Assembly: GCA_028686055.1 (NCBI GenBank)
Contig: JAQUCU010000002.1
Location: 1-58,901, forward strand
DNA from: Desulfuromonadaceae bacterium
GTDB lineage: Bacteria > Desulfobacterota > Desulfuromonadia > Geobacterales > Pseudopelobacteraceae
Direction of reading: 5' to 3'
DNA: 58,901 bases
Shown: positions 1-7,764 of the stretch, one piece after another
How the letters are laid out: every line of letters begins with the position of its first letter
Position numbering within the stretch: position 1 is the stretch's first letter
The notes under the pieces: model-generated
The model's input: the letters and a program-made list of their open reading frames with translations, nothing else
Databases searched by the model: none
Told to the model about the DNA's origin: nothing
Program-made: the position numbers and the translations under genes

Positions 1-1322
1 CCATGCCGGCAACTTTCAAGGAACAGGCAGGGTGGAAGGTGGCACAACCCGGCGACGCCAGAATGGGTGAACGATGGTGGGAACTGTACCGTGACCCTGT
101 CCTGAACTCCCTGGAAAGAGAGGTCGCCATATCGAACCTCAACGTCGCTGCTGCCGAGGCCCGCTTTCGTCAGGCGCGCGCAGTGGTGCAGTCAGCCAGG
201 TCCGGTTACTACCCAACGCTTTCAGTCGGTGCCGCTGCGGTCCGCTCGCAAACTTCCGGAAACCTTGGGGCCGGTAAAGGCGGGGGGACGACGGCCTCGA
301 ATTTTCAACTTCCGTTGGACCTGACCTGGGAACTTGACCTATGGGGCAGAATACGTCGTGGAGTCGAAGCCAGTCAGGCCGACGCTCAAGCCAGTGAAGC
401 CGATCTGGCTGCAGCGACATTGAGCGCTCAGGCTGCTTTGGGCGGCAATTATTTTCAACTGCGGGTACTGGACTCTCAAAAACAGCTTCTGGATGCGACG
501 ACAGCCGTGTATCGCAAGTCTCTCGAAATGACTAACAATCGTTATGCAGCCGGTGTCGCGGCCAGGTCTGATGTACTCCAGGCCGAGGTACAGCTCAGAA
601 GCACAGAAGCGCAGGCAATTGATCTCGGCGTTCAGCGTGCCCAGCTGGAACACGCCATTGCCCTGCTGATCGGCAGACCTCCTGCTGACTTTTCACTCCC
701 TGCAACGGCGTTACCAGCGGTAGTGCCATCCATTCCAGTCAGCCTTCCTGCCGAGCTTCTTGAGCGTCGCCCCGATATCGCCTCGTCCGAGAGAAGCATG
801 GCAGCCGCCAATGCCCGGATCGGCGTTGCCATGGCTGCCTATTACCCAAGCATCCAACTGTCTGCCACAGGTGGTCTCTCTTCCTCGACTCTTGCCACAC
901 TGTTTGCCTGGCCAAGCCGTTTTTGGTCGATCGGTCCATCGGCGTCAGTAACTCTGTTCGACGGCGGTTTACGTAGTGCCCAGTCAGATCAGGCCAGGGC
1001 TGTTTATGACGCTACGGTTGCTGCATACCGGGAAACCGTGCTGACGGCGTTTCAGGGGGTTGAAGATAACCTGGCGGCGCTGCGCATTCTTGAGGAAGAG
1101 ATACAGGTTCAGGATCAGGCAGTACGGGCGGCACAGCAGGTGGTAACCATCACCACGAACCAGTACCAGGCAGGAACTGTAGCCTATCTCAATGTACTGG
1201 TTGCCCAAACGACCGCTCTTGCAAACGAGCGGACCGCCCTGGGACTTGTCGGGCAGAGACTTGCCGCCAGTGTTCTGCTGGTCAAGGCATTAGGTGGAGG
1301 ATGGACAGTGAAGGCCCTTTGA
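1..1322 (+). CDS. Efflux outer-membrane factor, NodT/OprM (TolC-like) family, 5' end cut off
   Basis: Outer-membrane channel subunit of a tripartite (RND or MFS) efflux pump. It would form a trimeric beta-barrel plus periplasmic alpha-tunnel. The readable 439 residues contain two OEP-type halves rich in long Ala/Gln helices, with the family hallmarks WWELYRDP near the start, LTWELDLWGRIRRGVEAS around residue 110, and ERRPDIASSE around 255 followed by IGVAMAAYYPSI. Family members normally begin with a lipoprotein signal and Cys about 25-40 residues earlier. That part is missing, so the ATG at position 3 is probably internal and the gene starts outside the window. The pump and adaptor genes would be expected upstream. 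The substrate cannot be read from this protein. Confidence 0.9.
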   Translation, partial: MPATFKEQAGWKVAQPGDARMGERWWELYRDPVLNSLEREVAISNLNVAAAEARFRQARAVVQSARSGYYPTLSVGAAAVRSQTSGNLGAGKGGGTTASNFQLPLDLTWELDLWGRIRRGVEASQADAQASEADLAAATLSAQAALGGNYFQLRVLDSQKQLLDATTAVYRKSLEMTNNRYAAGVAARSDVLQAEVQLRSTEAQAIDLGVQRAQLEHAIALLIGRPPADFSLPATALPAVVPSIPVSLPAELLERRPDIASSERSMAAANARIGVAMAAYYPSIQLSATGGLSSSTLATLFAWPSRFWSIGPSASVTLFDGGLRSAQSDQARAVYDATVAAYRETVLTAFQGVEDNLAALRILEEEIQVQDQAVRAAQQVVTITTNQYQAGTVAYLNVLVAQTTALANERTALGLVGQRLAASVLLVKALGGGWTVKAL

Positions 1323-1351
1323 CCGCTGCCATCCGGTAAAAAAACTTTTAA

Positions 1352-1371
1352 CGGCTAAGTGCCGGCTAAGT
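1352..1371 (+). promoter_or_regulatory. Tandem CGGCTAAGT direct repeat, candidate OmpR/PmrA-type operator
   Basis: The 9-mer CGGCTAAGT occurs at 1352-1360 and again at 1363-1371, an 11-bp period that puts both copies on one DNA face. OmpR-family regulators such as PmrA/QseB bind CTTAAG-like half-sites with this spacing. A weak -10 match (TAGAGT) follows at about 1381. The site precedes the membrane-protein gene at 1433, and an OmpR-type regulator is encoded just downstream at 2251. Function is inferred. Confidence 0.45.
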
Positions 1372-1432
1372 ATTTCCTCCTAGAGTTACATCATGCAGCA
1401 CAGCTGCAGAGATTCAACCTGGAGAAAACAAC

Positions 1433-2191
1433 ATGAACAGCACGCTAGAGAACAGGTTAAGTAAGGTTCCAGACGTGACACTGGTCTTCTGGGTCATCAA
1501 GGTAGCTGCCACAACTCTTGGAGAAACCGGAGGCGATGCAGTATCCATGTCAATGAATCTGGGCTATCTCATTGGCACGGCGATATTCGCCGCACTGTTT
1601 GCTGTCGCCGTTACCGCCCAGGTCTCTGCGAGGTGCTATAACCCGCTTTTGTATTGGGCTACTATCATTGCCACAACAACCGTGGGCACCACTCTTGCCG
1701 ATCTTGTCGATCGTTCTTTGGGCATCGGCTATGCCGGCGGCGCGTCACTTCTGTTTGCCCTTCTTATAGGGTCGCTGTTAGTATGGTATCGCAGCTTGGG
1801 GTCTGTCTCCGTTGATACGGTACGGACGAAAAAAGCAGAGATGTTCTACTGGGTGACGATCATGTTTTCTCAAACACTTGGCACCGCACTTGGGGACTGG
1901 ACTGCGGATACAGCCGCTCTTGGCTACACCGGGGGCGCCGCTGTTTTCAGTGTTCTGCTTGCAGTTGTTGCTGCTGCTCACTTTTGGACGCGTATATCCC
2001 GTACGGCAATTTTCTGGGCGGCATTCATCCTTACGCGGCCCCTTGGTGCGGTGCTCGGCGATCTGCTTGACAAACCGGTCAGCGTCGGCGGGCTGGCGTT
2101 AAGCCGTTTCTCTGCCTCGGCAGTTCTTCTCAGCTTGATCCTGATAGTTATGTACAGTTTTCCACAAAGGGTCTCACAGAAGAACCACTGA
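1433..2191 (+). CDS. COG4705-like integral membrane protein with four internal repeats
   Basis: A 252-residue polytopic membrane protein with about eight hydrophobic segments. The sequence is built from four copies of a module of roughly 55-60 residues. The copies are recognisable as IKVAATTLGETGGD, ATIIATTTVGTTLADLVD, VTIMFSQTLGTALGDWTA and AAFILTRPLGAVLGDLLD, each followed by a GY-x-GG-like turn and a second hydrophobic helix. Conserved TxLGxxxGD in every copy suggests a pseudosymmetric pore or transporter with an acidic residue per repeat. I recognise this as the uncharacterised COG4705 family; the substrate is unknown. It is followed at 59 bp by an OmpR-type two-component system, a frequent arrangement for stress- or metal-induced membrane proteins, and has a repeat element upstream that may be the operator. 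Confidence 0.75.
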   Translation: MNSTLENRLSKVPDVTLVFWVIKVAATTLGETGGDAVSMSMNLGYLIGTAIFAALFAVAVTAQVSARCYNPLLYWATIIATTTVGTTLADLVDRSLGIGYAGGASLLFALLIGSLLVWYRSLGSVSVDTVRTKKAEMFYWVTIMFSQTLGTALGDWTADTAALGYTGGAAVFSVLLAVVAAAHFWTRISRTAIFWAAFILTRPLGAVLGDLLDKPVSVGGLALSRFSASAVLLSLILIVMYSFPQRVSQKNH

Positions 2192-2250
2192 TTTAAAAAA
2201 TATTTGGATGTGGTATATTCGCCGCATTACAGTGAGTTGCTGGAGATCTG

Positions 2251-2913
2251 ATGCGGGTCCTTTTGGTTGAAGACGATCATATGATCGGTGAGGCGACGGT
2301 TCAGGCGTTAAAAGACGCTGCCTACGCCGTGGATTGGGTGCGTGATGGTATCAGCGCCTTTGATGCGGTTGAAACCGGTGAGTATGAACTGGTGATCCTT
2401 GATCTGGGGCTGCCCAAACAGGATGGCCTGACCGTGCTGCACCGGATGCGCAGTTGTGGAGACAATACTCCTGTGTTGATTGTGACGGCCCGGGATGGAC
2501 TGGATGATCGGATCAGGGGCCTTGACCTTGGCGCTGACGATTATCTGGTAAAACCATTTGCTGCCGGTGAGCTGCTGGCCCGCATGCGGGCTGTAACACG
2601 CCGCAAGTCTGGGCCGGCTGCGCCTGTTATGACCAACGGGTCCCTGCTGCTTGACCCGGTGACCAAAGAAGCCGTCTGTGGTGAACGGCACTGCCGCCTG
2701 TCAGCCCGGGAGTTCGCCCTGCTGCAGGCGCTTTTGATCCGTCCTGGCGCCATTCTCTCCAGAGATGAACTGGAAACGCGGATCTATGGCTGGAATGAGG
2801 AGGTTGAGAGCAACGCCGTCGAGTTTCTGATCCATGCGGTGCGCAAGAAGCTGGGGGGTGAGGTGATCAGAAACATTCGGGGAGTGGGGTGGATGGTGGA
2901 TAAAAACCAATGA
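2251..2913 (+). CDS. Response regulator, OmpR/PmrA (QseB) subfamily
   Basis: Cytoplasmic DNA-binding response regulator of 220 residues, full length for the family. The receiver domain spans residues 1-115, with the acidic pair E7-D8-D9, phosphoacceptor D51 in VILDLGLP, the T/S switch in LIVTARDG and K101 in LVKPF. A winged-helix Trans_reg_C domain follows at about 125-218, ending in the typical NIRGVGWMV recognition wing. Its stop overlaps the start of the sensor kinase in an ATGA, so the pair is translationally coupled. It most likely controls the membrane protein gene at 1433 and perhaps the efflux genes upstream. The signal is unknown. Confidence 0.93.
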   Translation: MRVLLVEDDHMIGEATVQALKDAAYAVDWVRDGISAFDAVETGEYELVILDLGLPKQDGLTVLHRMRSCGDNTPVLIVTARDGLDDRIRGLDLGADDYLVKPFAAGELLARMRAVTRRKSGPAAPVMTNGSLLLDPVTKEAVCGERHCRLSAREFALLQALLIRPGAILSRDELETRIYGWNEEVESNAVEFLIHAVRKKLGGEVIRNIRGVGWMVDKNQ

Positions 2914-4235
2914 CCGGCTCATTGCGGAGGAATCTTTCCTTATGGATTGCCACGGCCACTACTGTTATCGGTCTCATTGCAGCCGCCTGCTCTTTTTTCC
3001 TTGCTTATAATGAGGCGCGTAAACTGCAGGACGACCAGCTTCGCCAGACAGCATTTCTTGTGGAGCTCTTCAGAGGCGCCGTCCCCTTCTGGACTGAACT
3101 CGACAGGCAGTTTTCCGTCAATGATCCGGATGCAAGAATCATCATTGCGCCGGTGGGCAGACCAGCAGCCGATACGGGTTTGATGAAAAAGCGGCATCTG
3201 CCGTCGTTGCCCGCAAATCTTGCCGATGGATTTCAGACCGTCAGTACGCAAGGCGGCACCTGGCGCCTTTTTGTTCGCACCCTGTCATCAGGGCAGAGGA
3301 TTGCGGCGGGGCAGCGGACAGTAGTGCGTAATGAGGTTGCCAGAGACAGCAGCCTGCGCACCCTGATACCGATGCTGTTTCTGGTGCCTGCTCTGGTGCT
3401 GCTGACAGCATCAATCATCCGCAGAGCCCTGGATCCGGTCCGGTCTCTTTCCAGCCAGCTGGACAAACGTGATGACGATTATCTGCAGCCTTTACCCTAT
3501 ACGGATATGCCGGACGAGATTACGCCGTTCATCACCTCCATTAACAATATGATGCGTCGTATTGATGATGTAATGGCCCAGCAGCGGCGTTTTATCGCTG
3601 ATGCCGCCCATGAACTGCGCTCCCCCCTGACCGCTCTCTCATTGCAGGCCGAAAATCTGGAACGGGCCGTCACACCAGAGGACCAGTCGCAGCGCCTGCT
3701 GAAGCTCAAGCACGGCTTGGTCCGTACCTGTACACTTCTGGAGCAGTTGCTCGCCTTGGCGCGACAACAGTCGGGGTCCGTTATCGAAGCCGAATTCTCG
3801 TTTGATGGAATTGTTCGTCAGGTGCTGGAGGATCTTGTGCCGATGGCTACAGCGAAAGGGATTGATCTGGGATGTGACCGCCTTGACGAGATAACGGTTG
3901 TTTCCAATAAAGATGCTTTGACTATCCTGGTCCGAAACGCCGTAGATAATGCCATACGCTACACTCAACCCGGCGGGCGGGTGGATATTGCCCTTTGCCG
4001 TGAGAATGGTCAGGTGGTATTTCAGGTGTCCGACAATGGACCTGGAATTCCGGAAGGTGAAGAGGAACATATATTTGAACCATTCTATCGGGTGATTGGC
4101 AGCGATGAAACCGGCAGCGGGCTGGGACTGGCCATTGTGCGCAGCATTTCAGACCGTTTGAGGGGAAATGTCACGCTCAGAAACCGGGAAAACGGAGGTG
4201 GTGCCCTATTCCGCTACACCTGCAGGCAGGGGTAG
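2910..4235 (+). CDS. Sensor histidine kinase, partner of the 2251 regulator
   Basis: Inner-membrane HAMP-type histidine kinase of 441 residues. TM1 lies at about 9-32 and a small periplasmic sensor region at about 33-150. TM2 is at about 152-172 and is followed by HAMP. The HisKA box RRFIADAAHELRSPLTALS carries the phosphorylated His at about residue 234. The HATPase_c domain shows N box NAVDNAIRYTQPGG, G1 DNGPGIPEGE, F box IFEPFYR and G2 GSGLGLAIV. It overlaps the regulator gene by 4 bp. The domain plan matches QseC/PmrB-type kinases, but the periplasmic loop has no motif that reveals a ligand. Confidence 0.93.
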   Translation: MTGSLRRNLSLWIATATTVIGLIAAACSFFLAYNEARKLQDDQLRQTAFLVELFRGAVPFWTELDRQFSVNDPDARIIIAPVGRPAADTGLMKKRHLPSLPANLADGFQTVSTQGGTWRLFVRTLSSGQRIAAGQRTVVRNEVARDSSLRTLIPMLFLVPALVLLTASIIRRALDPVRSLSSQLDKRDDDYLQPLPYTDMPDEITPFITSINNMMRRIDDVMAQQRRFIADAAHELRSPLTALSLQAENLERAVTPEDQSQRLLKLKHGLVRTCTLLEQLLALARQQSGSVIEAEFSFDGIVRQVLEDLVPMATAKGIDLGCDRLDEITVVSNKDALTILVRNAVDNAIRYTQPGGRVDIALCRENGQVVFQVSDNGPGIPEGEEEHIFEPFYRVIGSDETGSGLGLAIVRSISDRLRGNVTLRNRENGGGALFRYTCRQG

Positions 4236-4406
4236 CGGTCGGGTTTCTGCCGGTGGTTCATCCGGAACCATTATGCAGTTTGCCGGAAACAGCAGATTCC
4301 TTGTTTTGAAACAACCACGCATTCATGTTATAGAAGTCCGGATTACACTAAATCACAGAGTGATGCATCATAGATCCAATGCTGCTGACTCTGTAAAGGT
4401 ACAGTC

Positions 4407-4736
4407 ATGTCCCAGGAACCATCAAAGGCTTTTGTTGAATTCGACCTTACGATCCATATTTTCACGGTCTCGGCGACACTTGTCGGTGTTTGTTTGACCG
4501 TTATAGGAATAATGCGGCATTTGGGCGGAGCCAAAGTATCGCATTTTGGGGAGGAGTTACTCGCTCTCGATGCATTTATGTTTCTCAGCTGCTGTATGCT
4601 TTCCTATAGTGCCTTGAAAATACGTGATGCTATTAGACTAAAGAGACTACTGTCTAATATTGGAGACTACCTGTTCATCCTGGCGCTGTTTTTGATGGCA
4701 GTCATCTGTGGACTCATCGTGTATGAGATTATTTAA
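4407..4736 (+). CDS. Small three-helix membrane protein of unknown function
   Basis: A 109-residue protein with three or possibly four hydrophobic segments (about 17-36, 50-66 and 84-107), separated by a charged loop containing KIRDAIRLKRLL. No enzyme motif is visible and I do not assign a family. It sits alone between the two-component system and a TauE/SafE-like gene, 42 bp upstream of the latter and on the same strand, so co-transcription is possible. Start ATG at 4407 gives a plausible short cytoplasmic N-terminus. Confidence 0.55.
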   Translation: MSQEPSKAFVEFDLTIHIFTVSATLVGVCLTVIGIMRHLGGAKVSHFGEELLALDAFMFLSCCMLSYSALKIRDAIRLKRLLSNIGDYLFILALFLMAVICGLIVYEII

Positions 4737-4778
4737 GAGTGTGAAAAGGAAACAATATAACAGAGCGGAGTACTCACC

Positions 4779-5156
4779 ATGACACAGTGGCTGTTGTTCA
4801 TAATAATCGGGATAATCGGAGGGGTGACTTCGGGACTGTTCGGGATTGGCGGCGGTATAGTAATTGTTCCGGCTCTCATCTATTGGGCCGGGTTCTCACA
4901 ACACAAGGCCATCGGGACAAGTCTTGCCGTTCTGCTTCCCCCTGTTGGCGTTGCCGCAGCATTAGAATATTATCGAAGGGGTAACGTGGACATCAAGGCT
5001 GCCATGATTATCGCCGCTGCCATGCTTATAGGTGCCTGGGGTGGGGCAATCCTGGCAAATCAGATGAAAGGCCCCTATCTACGACTTCTCTTCGGGGTGT
5101 TCGTTACCGGGATCGGCCTTTATCTGATCTATGGTGCGTCCAAGCGCCTCGGTTGA
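4779..5156 (+). CDS. TauE/SafE (TSUP) family permease, half-size
   Basis: A 125-residue membrane protein with four hydrophobic helices. It starts with the TSUP signature region IGGVTSGLFGIGGGIVIVP, followed by HKAIGTSLAVLLPP, both typical of sulfite/organosulfonate exporters. Normal TSUP proteins have two such halves (about 250 residues and 8 helices). Only one half is present here, with a clean stop, so it would have to act as a dimer. I see no second half downstream. Half-length stand-alone members of this family are known, so this need not be a broken gene. The substrate is unknown; sulfite or another small oxyanion is the family guess. Confidence 0.8.
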   Translation: MTQWLLFIIIGIIGGVTSGLFGIGGGIVIVPALIYWAGFSQHKAIGTSLAVLLPPVGVAAALEYYRRGNVDIKAAMIIAAAMLIGAWGGAILANQMKGPYLRLLFGVFVTGIGLYLIYGASKRLG

Positions 5157-5278
5157 TTGTAAAGTTTTCGCTTCTAAATCTCCAAGCGGGCAGTTGAGCT
5201 ATTGATAGAGCGGTTCACCGATCAGGTCGTATCGCAGTTTTTTAGTTTCGGCACAACTAAAAGGATAACTGAAAAATT

Positions 5279-6643
5279 ATGAATTATAGGTCTTCATCAC
5301 CGTATGTTATGATCGTGCTGTCACTTCTCGCCACGACCCTCTGTTCCTGCGCCGGAGTCACTCCGCTTAAAGCCGAACGCCCCAGAGATGAGGCGTTTCG
5401 TATGGTGTTGAAAAAGGAAATATCCACGCTTAACATACCGATTGAGGCATCGGCTGACGATCTTGCCAGAGTACTGAACCAGACTGTCCGCAAGGATCTG
5501 TACCGGGGTGCGACGACGACCAGCGGAGTAAACGCTGATGTGGTGCGCAACGGGAAAATAGTTGTCAGTGCCGCTGATAACTACCTGTACGTTACCCTGC
5601 CGGTGGCGATATCTCTAGGGTACGGCATGTTCAAAACGCAGGCTATTCCCCTCTCGCTGAAATTCAAGGCCAAGGCGGGCATTACACCTGACTGGCGGCT
5701 GCATACGGAAATCTATTATCTGGGGCTGAACGATCTAATGGCCGAGGAGATTGGCATAGGCCCGCTGGCGTTCAAGCCGCGCAACCTTGTGGAGGGGATC
5801 ACCCAGCCGGTGCAGCGGATATTGTCGGATCTGATAGCACAGAAAATAAACGAACTGTTCCCGCTGAAAACGAAGGTTGCCACTGTTTGGAAAACGGCCC
5901 AGAAGCCGCTGCTGCTGAACAAGAGCGGCAGAGTCTGGCTGAAGCTGACCCCCCGAGAGGTCGTGTTGTACCCGCTGTATGCCCAAAATAACAGGGTGAG
6001 ATTGAGCGTCGGTATCAGCACGTTTGCCGAACTGGTGGTCGGTCCGGAACCGGCCGGTCGTCCTTTGATGCCTCTTCCGAACCTTAAGCCGGTCGACTCC
6101 TTCGACCATACGTTCCGCATTGCCTTGAATGCCGACTTGCCTTACAAAGATCTGCGTGCCATCGCGGCTCCACTGCTGCTCAACAGGCGGTTCGATTCCG
6201 ATGGGAAAAGTATCGTCATCAAGGATTTTGACCTTTACGGCAATGGGGACAAGCTTGTCGTCAAGCTGCAGACAGAGGGCTCACTGGACGGTGTGTTCTA
6301 TCTGACCGCCAAGCCGTCATTCAACCCGCAGACAGGGCTCTTTTCGGTAGAGGATGTTGACTTTGACATGCAGACCCGGAGCGTGTTGCTGAAGTCGGCC
6401 GACTGGTTTCTTCACGGCTCCATCAGGGGTATGATCCAGGAGAAGCTCAATATGGACCTGACCGAGCAACTGGAAAAATCACGCAGTATGGCTGGAAAAG
6501 CGCTTGCCCGGGTGCAGCTGGTTGACCACGTTTTTTTGAGGGGCGATATAAAAAAACTGAAGTTTAGCGATATGATCGTACAGAAGGATGAAATCTCGAT
6601 CCAGGTGTATACAGAGGGTGAATCGAACGTTCTGTTCCAGTAG
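5279..6643 (+). CDS. DUF4403 family lipoprotein
   Basis: A 454-residue exported protein. The N-terminus carries a hydrophobic signal (VMIVLSLLATTLCSC), with a lipobox-like LCSC/SCAG around residues 22-25 that suggests lipidation. The rest is rich in beta strands and has two related halves of the DUF4403 type: the first contains LNIPIEASADDLARVLNQ and the second the paired KPSFNPQTGLFSVEDVDFD. These proteins have been compared with lipid-binding TULIP-like folds, but no function is established. It has its own 120-bp upstream gap and ends facing the DUF3024 gene across a hairpin. Confidence 0.72.
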   Translation: MNYRSSSPYVMIVLSLLATTLCSCAGVTPLKAERPRDEAFRMVLKKEISTLNIPIEASADDLARVLNQTVRKDLYRGATTTSGVNADVVRNGKIVVSAADNYLYVTLPVAISLGYGMFKTQAIPLSLKFKAKAGITPDWRLHTEIYYLGLNDLMAEEIGIGPLAFKPRNLVEGITQPVQRILSDLIAQKINELFPLKTKVATVWKTAQKPLLLNKSGRVWLKLTPREVVLYPLYAQNNRVRLSVGISTFAELVVGPEPAGRPLMPLPNLKPVDSFDHTFRIALNADLPYKDLRAIAAPLLLNRRFDSDGKSIVIKDFDLYGNGDKLVVKLQTEGSLDGVFYLTAKPSFNPQTGLFSVEDVDFDMQTRSVLLKSADWFLHGSIRGMIQEKLNMDLTEQLEKSRSMAGKALARVQLVDHVFLRGDIKKLKFSDMIVQKDEISIQVYTEGESNVLFQ

Positions 6644-6647
6644 GGGG

Positions 6648-6695
6648 CAGTGGTCATGGGGAAAATAACGTTTTTTATATTTTCTACCACCACTG
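6648..6695. terminator. Hairpin between convergent genes
   Basis: CAGTGGT (6648-6654) pairs with ACCACTG (6689-6695), and inside it GAAAATA (6661-6667) pairs with TATTTTC (6678-6684). The structure sits exactly between the stop of the DUF4403 gene and the stop of the minus-strand DUF3024 gene, so a two-way terminator is likely, although the loop rather than the 3' flank holds the T-run. Confidence 0.5.
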
Positions 6696-6701
6696 GCCAC
6701 T

Positions 6702-7037
6702 TCACTCCCAGAATATCCCTGTAGGGTCCGAGTCAACCTCGAGGATCAGCTTTTCAAGGGTATCCCTGTTTCTCCCAGTGGGATACGGCTGCCGCCTGTT
6801 TTTCCTGTCGTACCAGTACAATATCCAATTAAGCGATTCAGGCTTGTACTCAAACTGGGCAATTTTAACATCATTCCAGGTGGTGGGGTCTATGAAGAGT
6901 GGACGGGACTCGGTCAAGGTAACTCTGTTGCCCCTGGTACCGTGTTGCAATCTCACCTGATCCGGTATAGTCCGTTGTTCACAAAGTTGTCCCAGGATCC
7001 TGTCTACTCTCTGCAGTTCCGTTTCAGGTAACGCCAT
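6702..7037 (-). CDS. DUF3024 domain protein
   Basis: A 111-residue soluble protein resembling the DUF3024 family, with RPLFIDPTTWNDVKIAQFEY in the middle and LNWILYWYDRKNRR afterwards. The family is short, basic and aromatic-rich, and its role is unknown. It is convergent with the DUF4403 gene. Upstream it has about 270 bp of AT-rich DNA shared with the divergent small-protein gene. No catalytic residues can be named. Confidence 0.65.
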   Translation of the reverse strand: MALPETELQRVDRILGQLCEQRTIPDQVRLQHGTRGNRVTLTESRPLFIDPTTWNDVKIAQFEYKPESLNWILYWYDRKNRRQPYPTGRNRDTLEKLILEVDSDPTGIFWE

Positions 7038-7241
7038 TCTGTGTTTTTCCCTTTTTATCCAAAAAACAGTTATCTGCCGTTTGCAGGTGGCGATACTATA
7101 TGAATTCTCTTCTTGATGCTAAACAAAAGTCCCGCCGCTTTACCGCGTATGAGGTATTACCTATAGTATATGAGGTATGCATGGCAACGGCATCAAAATG
7201 TCTGTCTCTGTAAAATACTTGCAAAAACAGTATGTTATATG

Positions 7242-7278
7242 GTGATATTGTTTTGGCACGCTGCCTGCAAAAACAATA
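7242..7278 (+). promoter_or_regulatory. Sigma-54 (-24/-12) promoter framed by an 11-bp inverted repeat
   Basis: TGGCACGCTGCCTGCA at 7252-7267 matches the sigma-54 consensus, with GG at 7253-7254 and GC at 7265-7266, the exact 12-bp spacing. GATATTGTTTT (7242-7252) and AAAACAATATC (7268-7278) are perfect inverted repeats on either side of it. Transcription would start near 7278 and read the small exported protein at 7307. A direct repeat TATGAGGTAT lies upstream at about 7148 and 7169. Confidence 0.7.
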
Positions 7279-7306
7279 TCAAACACATCCTTTGGAGGTA
7301 GTACAA

Positions 7307-7561
7307 ATGAAAAAAGTTCTGTCCACAATCGTAGCCGCCCTCGTAGCTGTTTCTTTCTCCGCAGTAGTTTTCGCTGCTCCTGCACCTGCAACTCCTGCAA
7401 CTCCTGCTGCTCCTGCAGAAGCTGCTGCTCCTGCAGTGAAAAAAGAAGTGAAGAAACCGGCTAAGAAAGCTAAAAAAGCAAAGAAAACAGTGAAAAAAGC
7501 AGCGAAAAAAACAGTGAAAAAAGAAGTTGCAGCACCAGTAGAAGCACCTGCAGCAAAGTAA
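7307..7561 (+). CDS. Small exported Ala/Pro- and Lys-rich protein
   Basis: An 84-residue precursor. An upstream ATG at 7232 is in frame, but the start at 7307 is preferred because it follows TTGGAGG at good spacing and gives a clean signal peptide (MKKVLSTIVAALVAVSF...VFA). The mature part is an Ala/Pro stretch, then about 30 residues with eight KK doublets spaced one or two residues apart (KKEVKKPAKKAKKAKKTVKK and on), then another Ala/Pro tail. It has no Cys or aromatic residues and is probably disordered and strongly cationic. Composition resembles acid-shock protein Asr and the tails of histone H1. Binding to anionic envelope polymers or DNA is a guess. It sits behind a -24/-12 promoter and ends in a strong terminator, so it is a single-gene unit. 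Confidence 0.75.
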   Translation: MKKVLSTIVAALVAVSFSAVVFAAPAPATPATPAAPAEAAAPAVKKEVKKPAKKAKKAKKTVKKAAKKTVKKEVAAPVEAPAAK

Positions 7562-7570
7562 TTCGTACGT

Positions 7571-7622
7571 AGCTAACACAAAAAAAGCCGCATCGAAAGA
7601 TGCGGCTTTTTTTGTGTTAGCT
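7571..7622. terminator. Rho-independent terminator, perfect 24-bp stem
   Basis: A 24-bp arm (7571-7594) is perfectly complementary to 7599-7622, with a GAAA tetraloop. The stem includes GCCGCATC/GATGCGGC followed by a run of seven T. It is symmetric (A-run on the other side) and could stop transcription in both directions, insulating the small-protein gene from hslO. Confidence 0.92.
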
Positions 7623-7764
7623 GCCGTAGTATAGTGCGAGGTACCGTTGGCATCTGTAGGAATATTTCCAGCCGCAATAAGCGGGCTATTGTGCTCACAA
7701 AAATACTATCTGCAAACTGACAGCATAAATAGTTCCTATTTTATAAAAGGGGTTTCGTAACATT

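Noticed and set aside
4168..4497. A 109-codon ORF across the end of the sensor kinase gene
   Set aside because: Out of frame with both neighbours, unstructured composition, overlaps the kinase G2 box region and the real gene at 4407.
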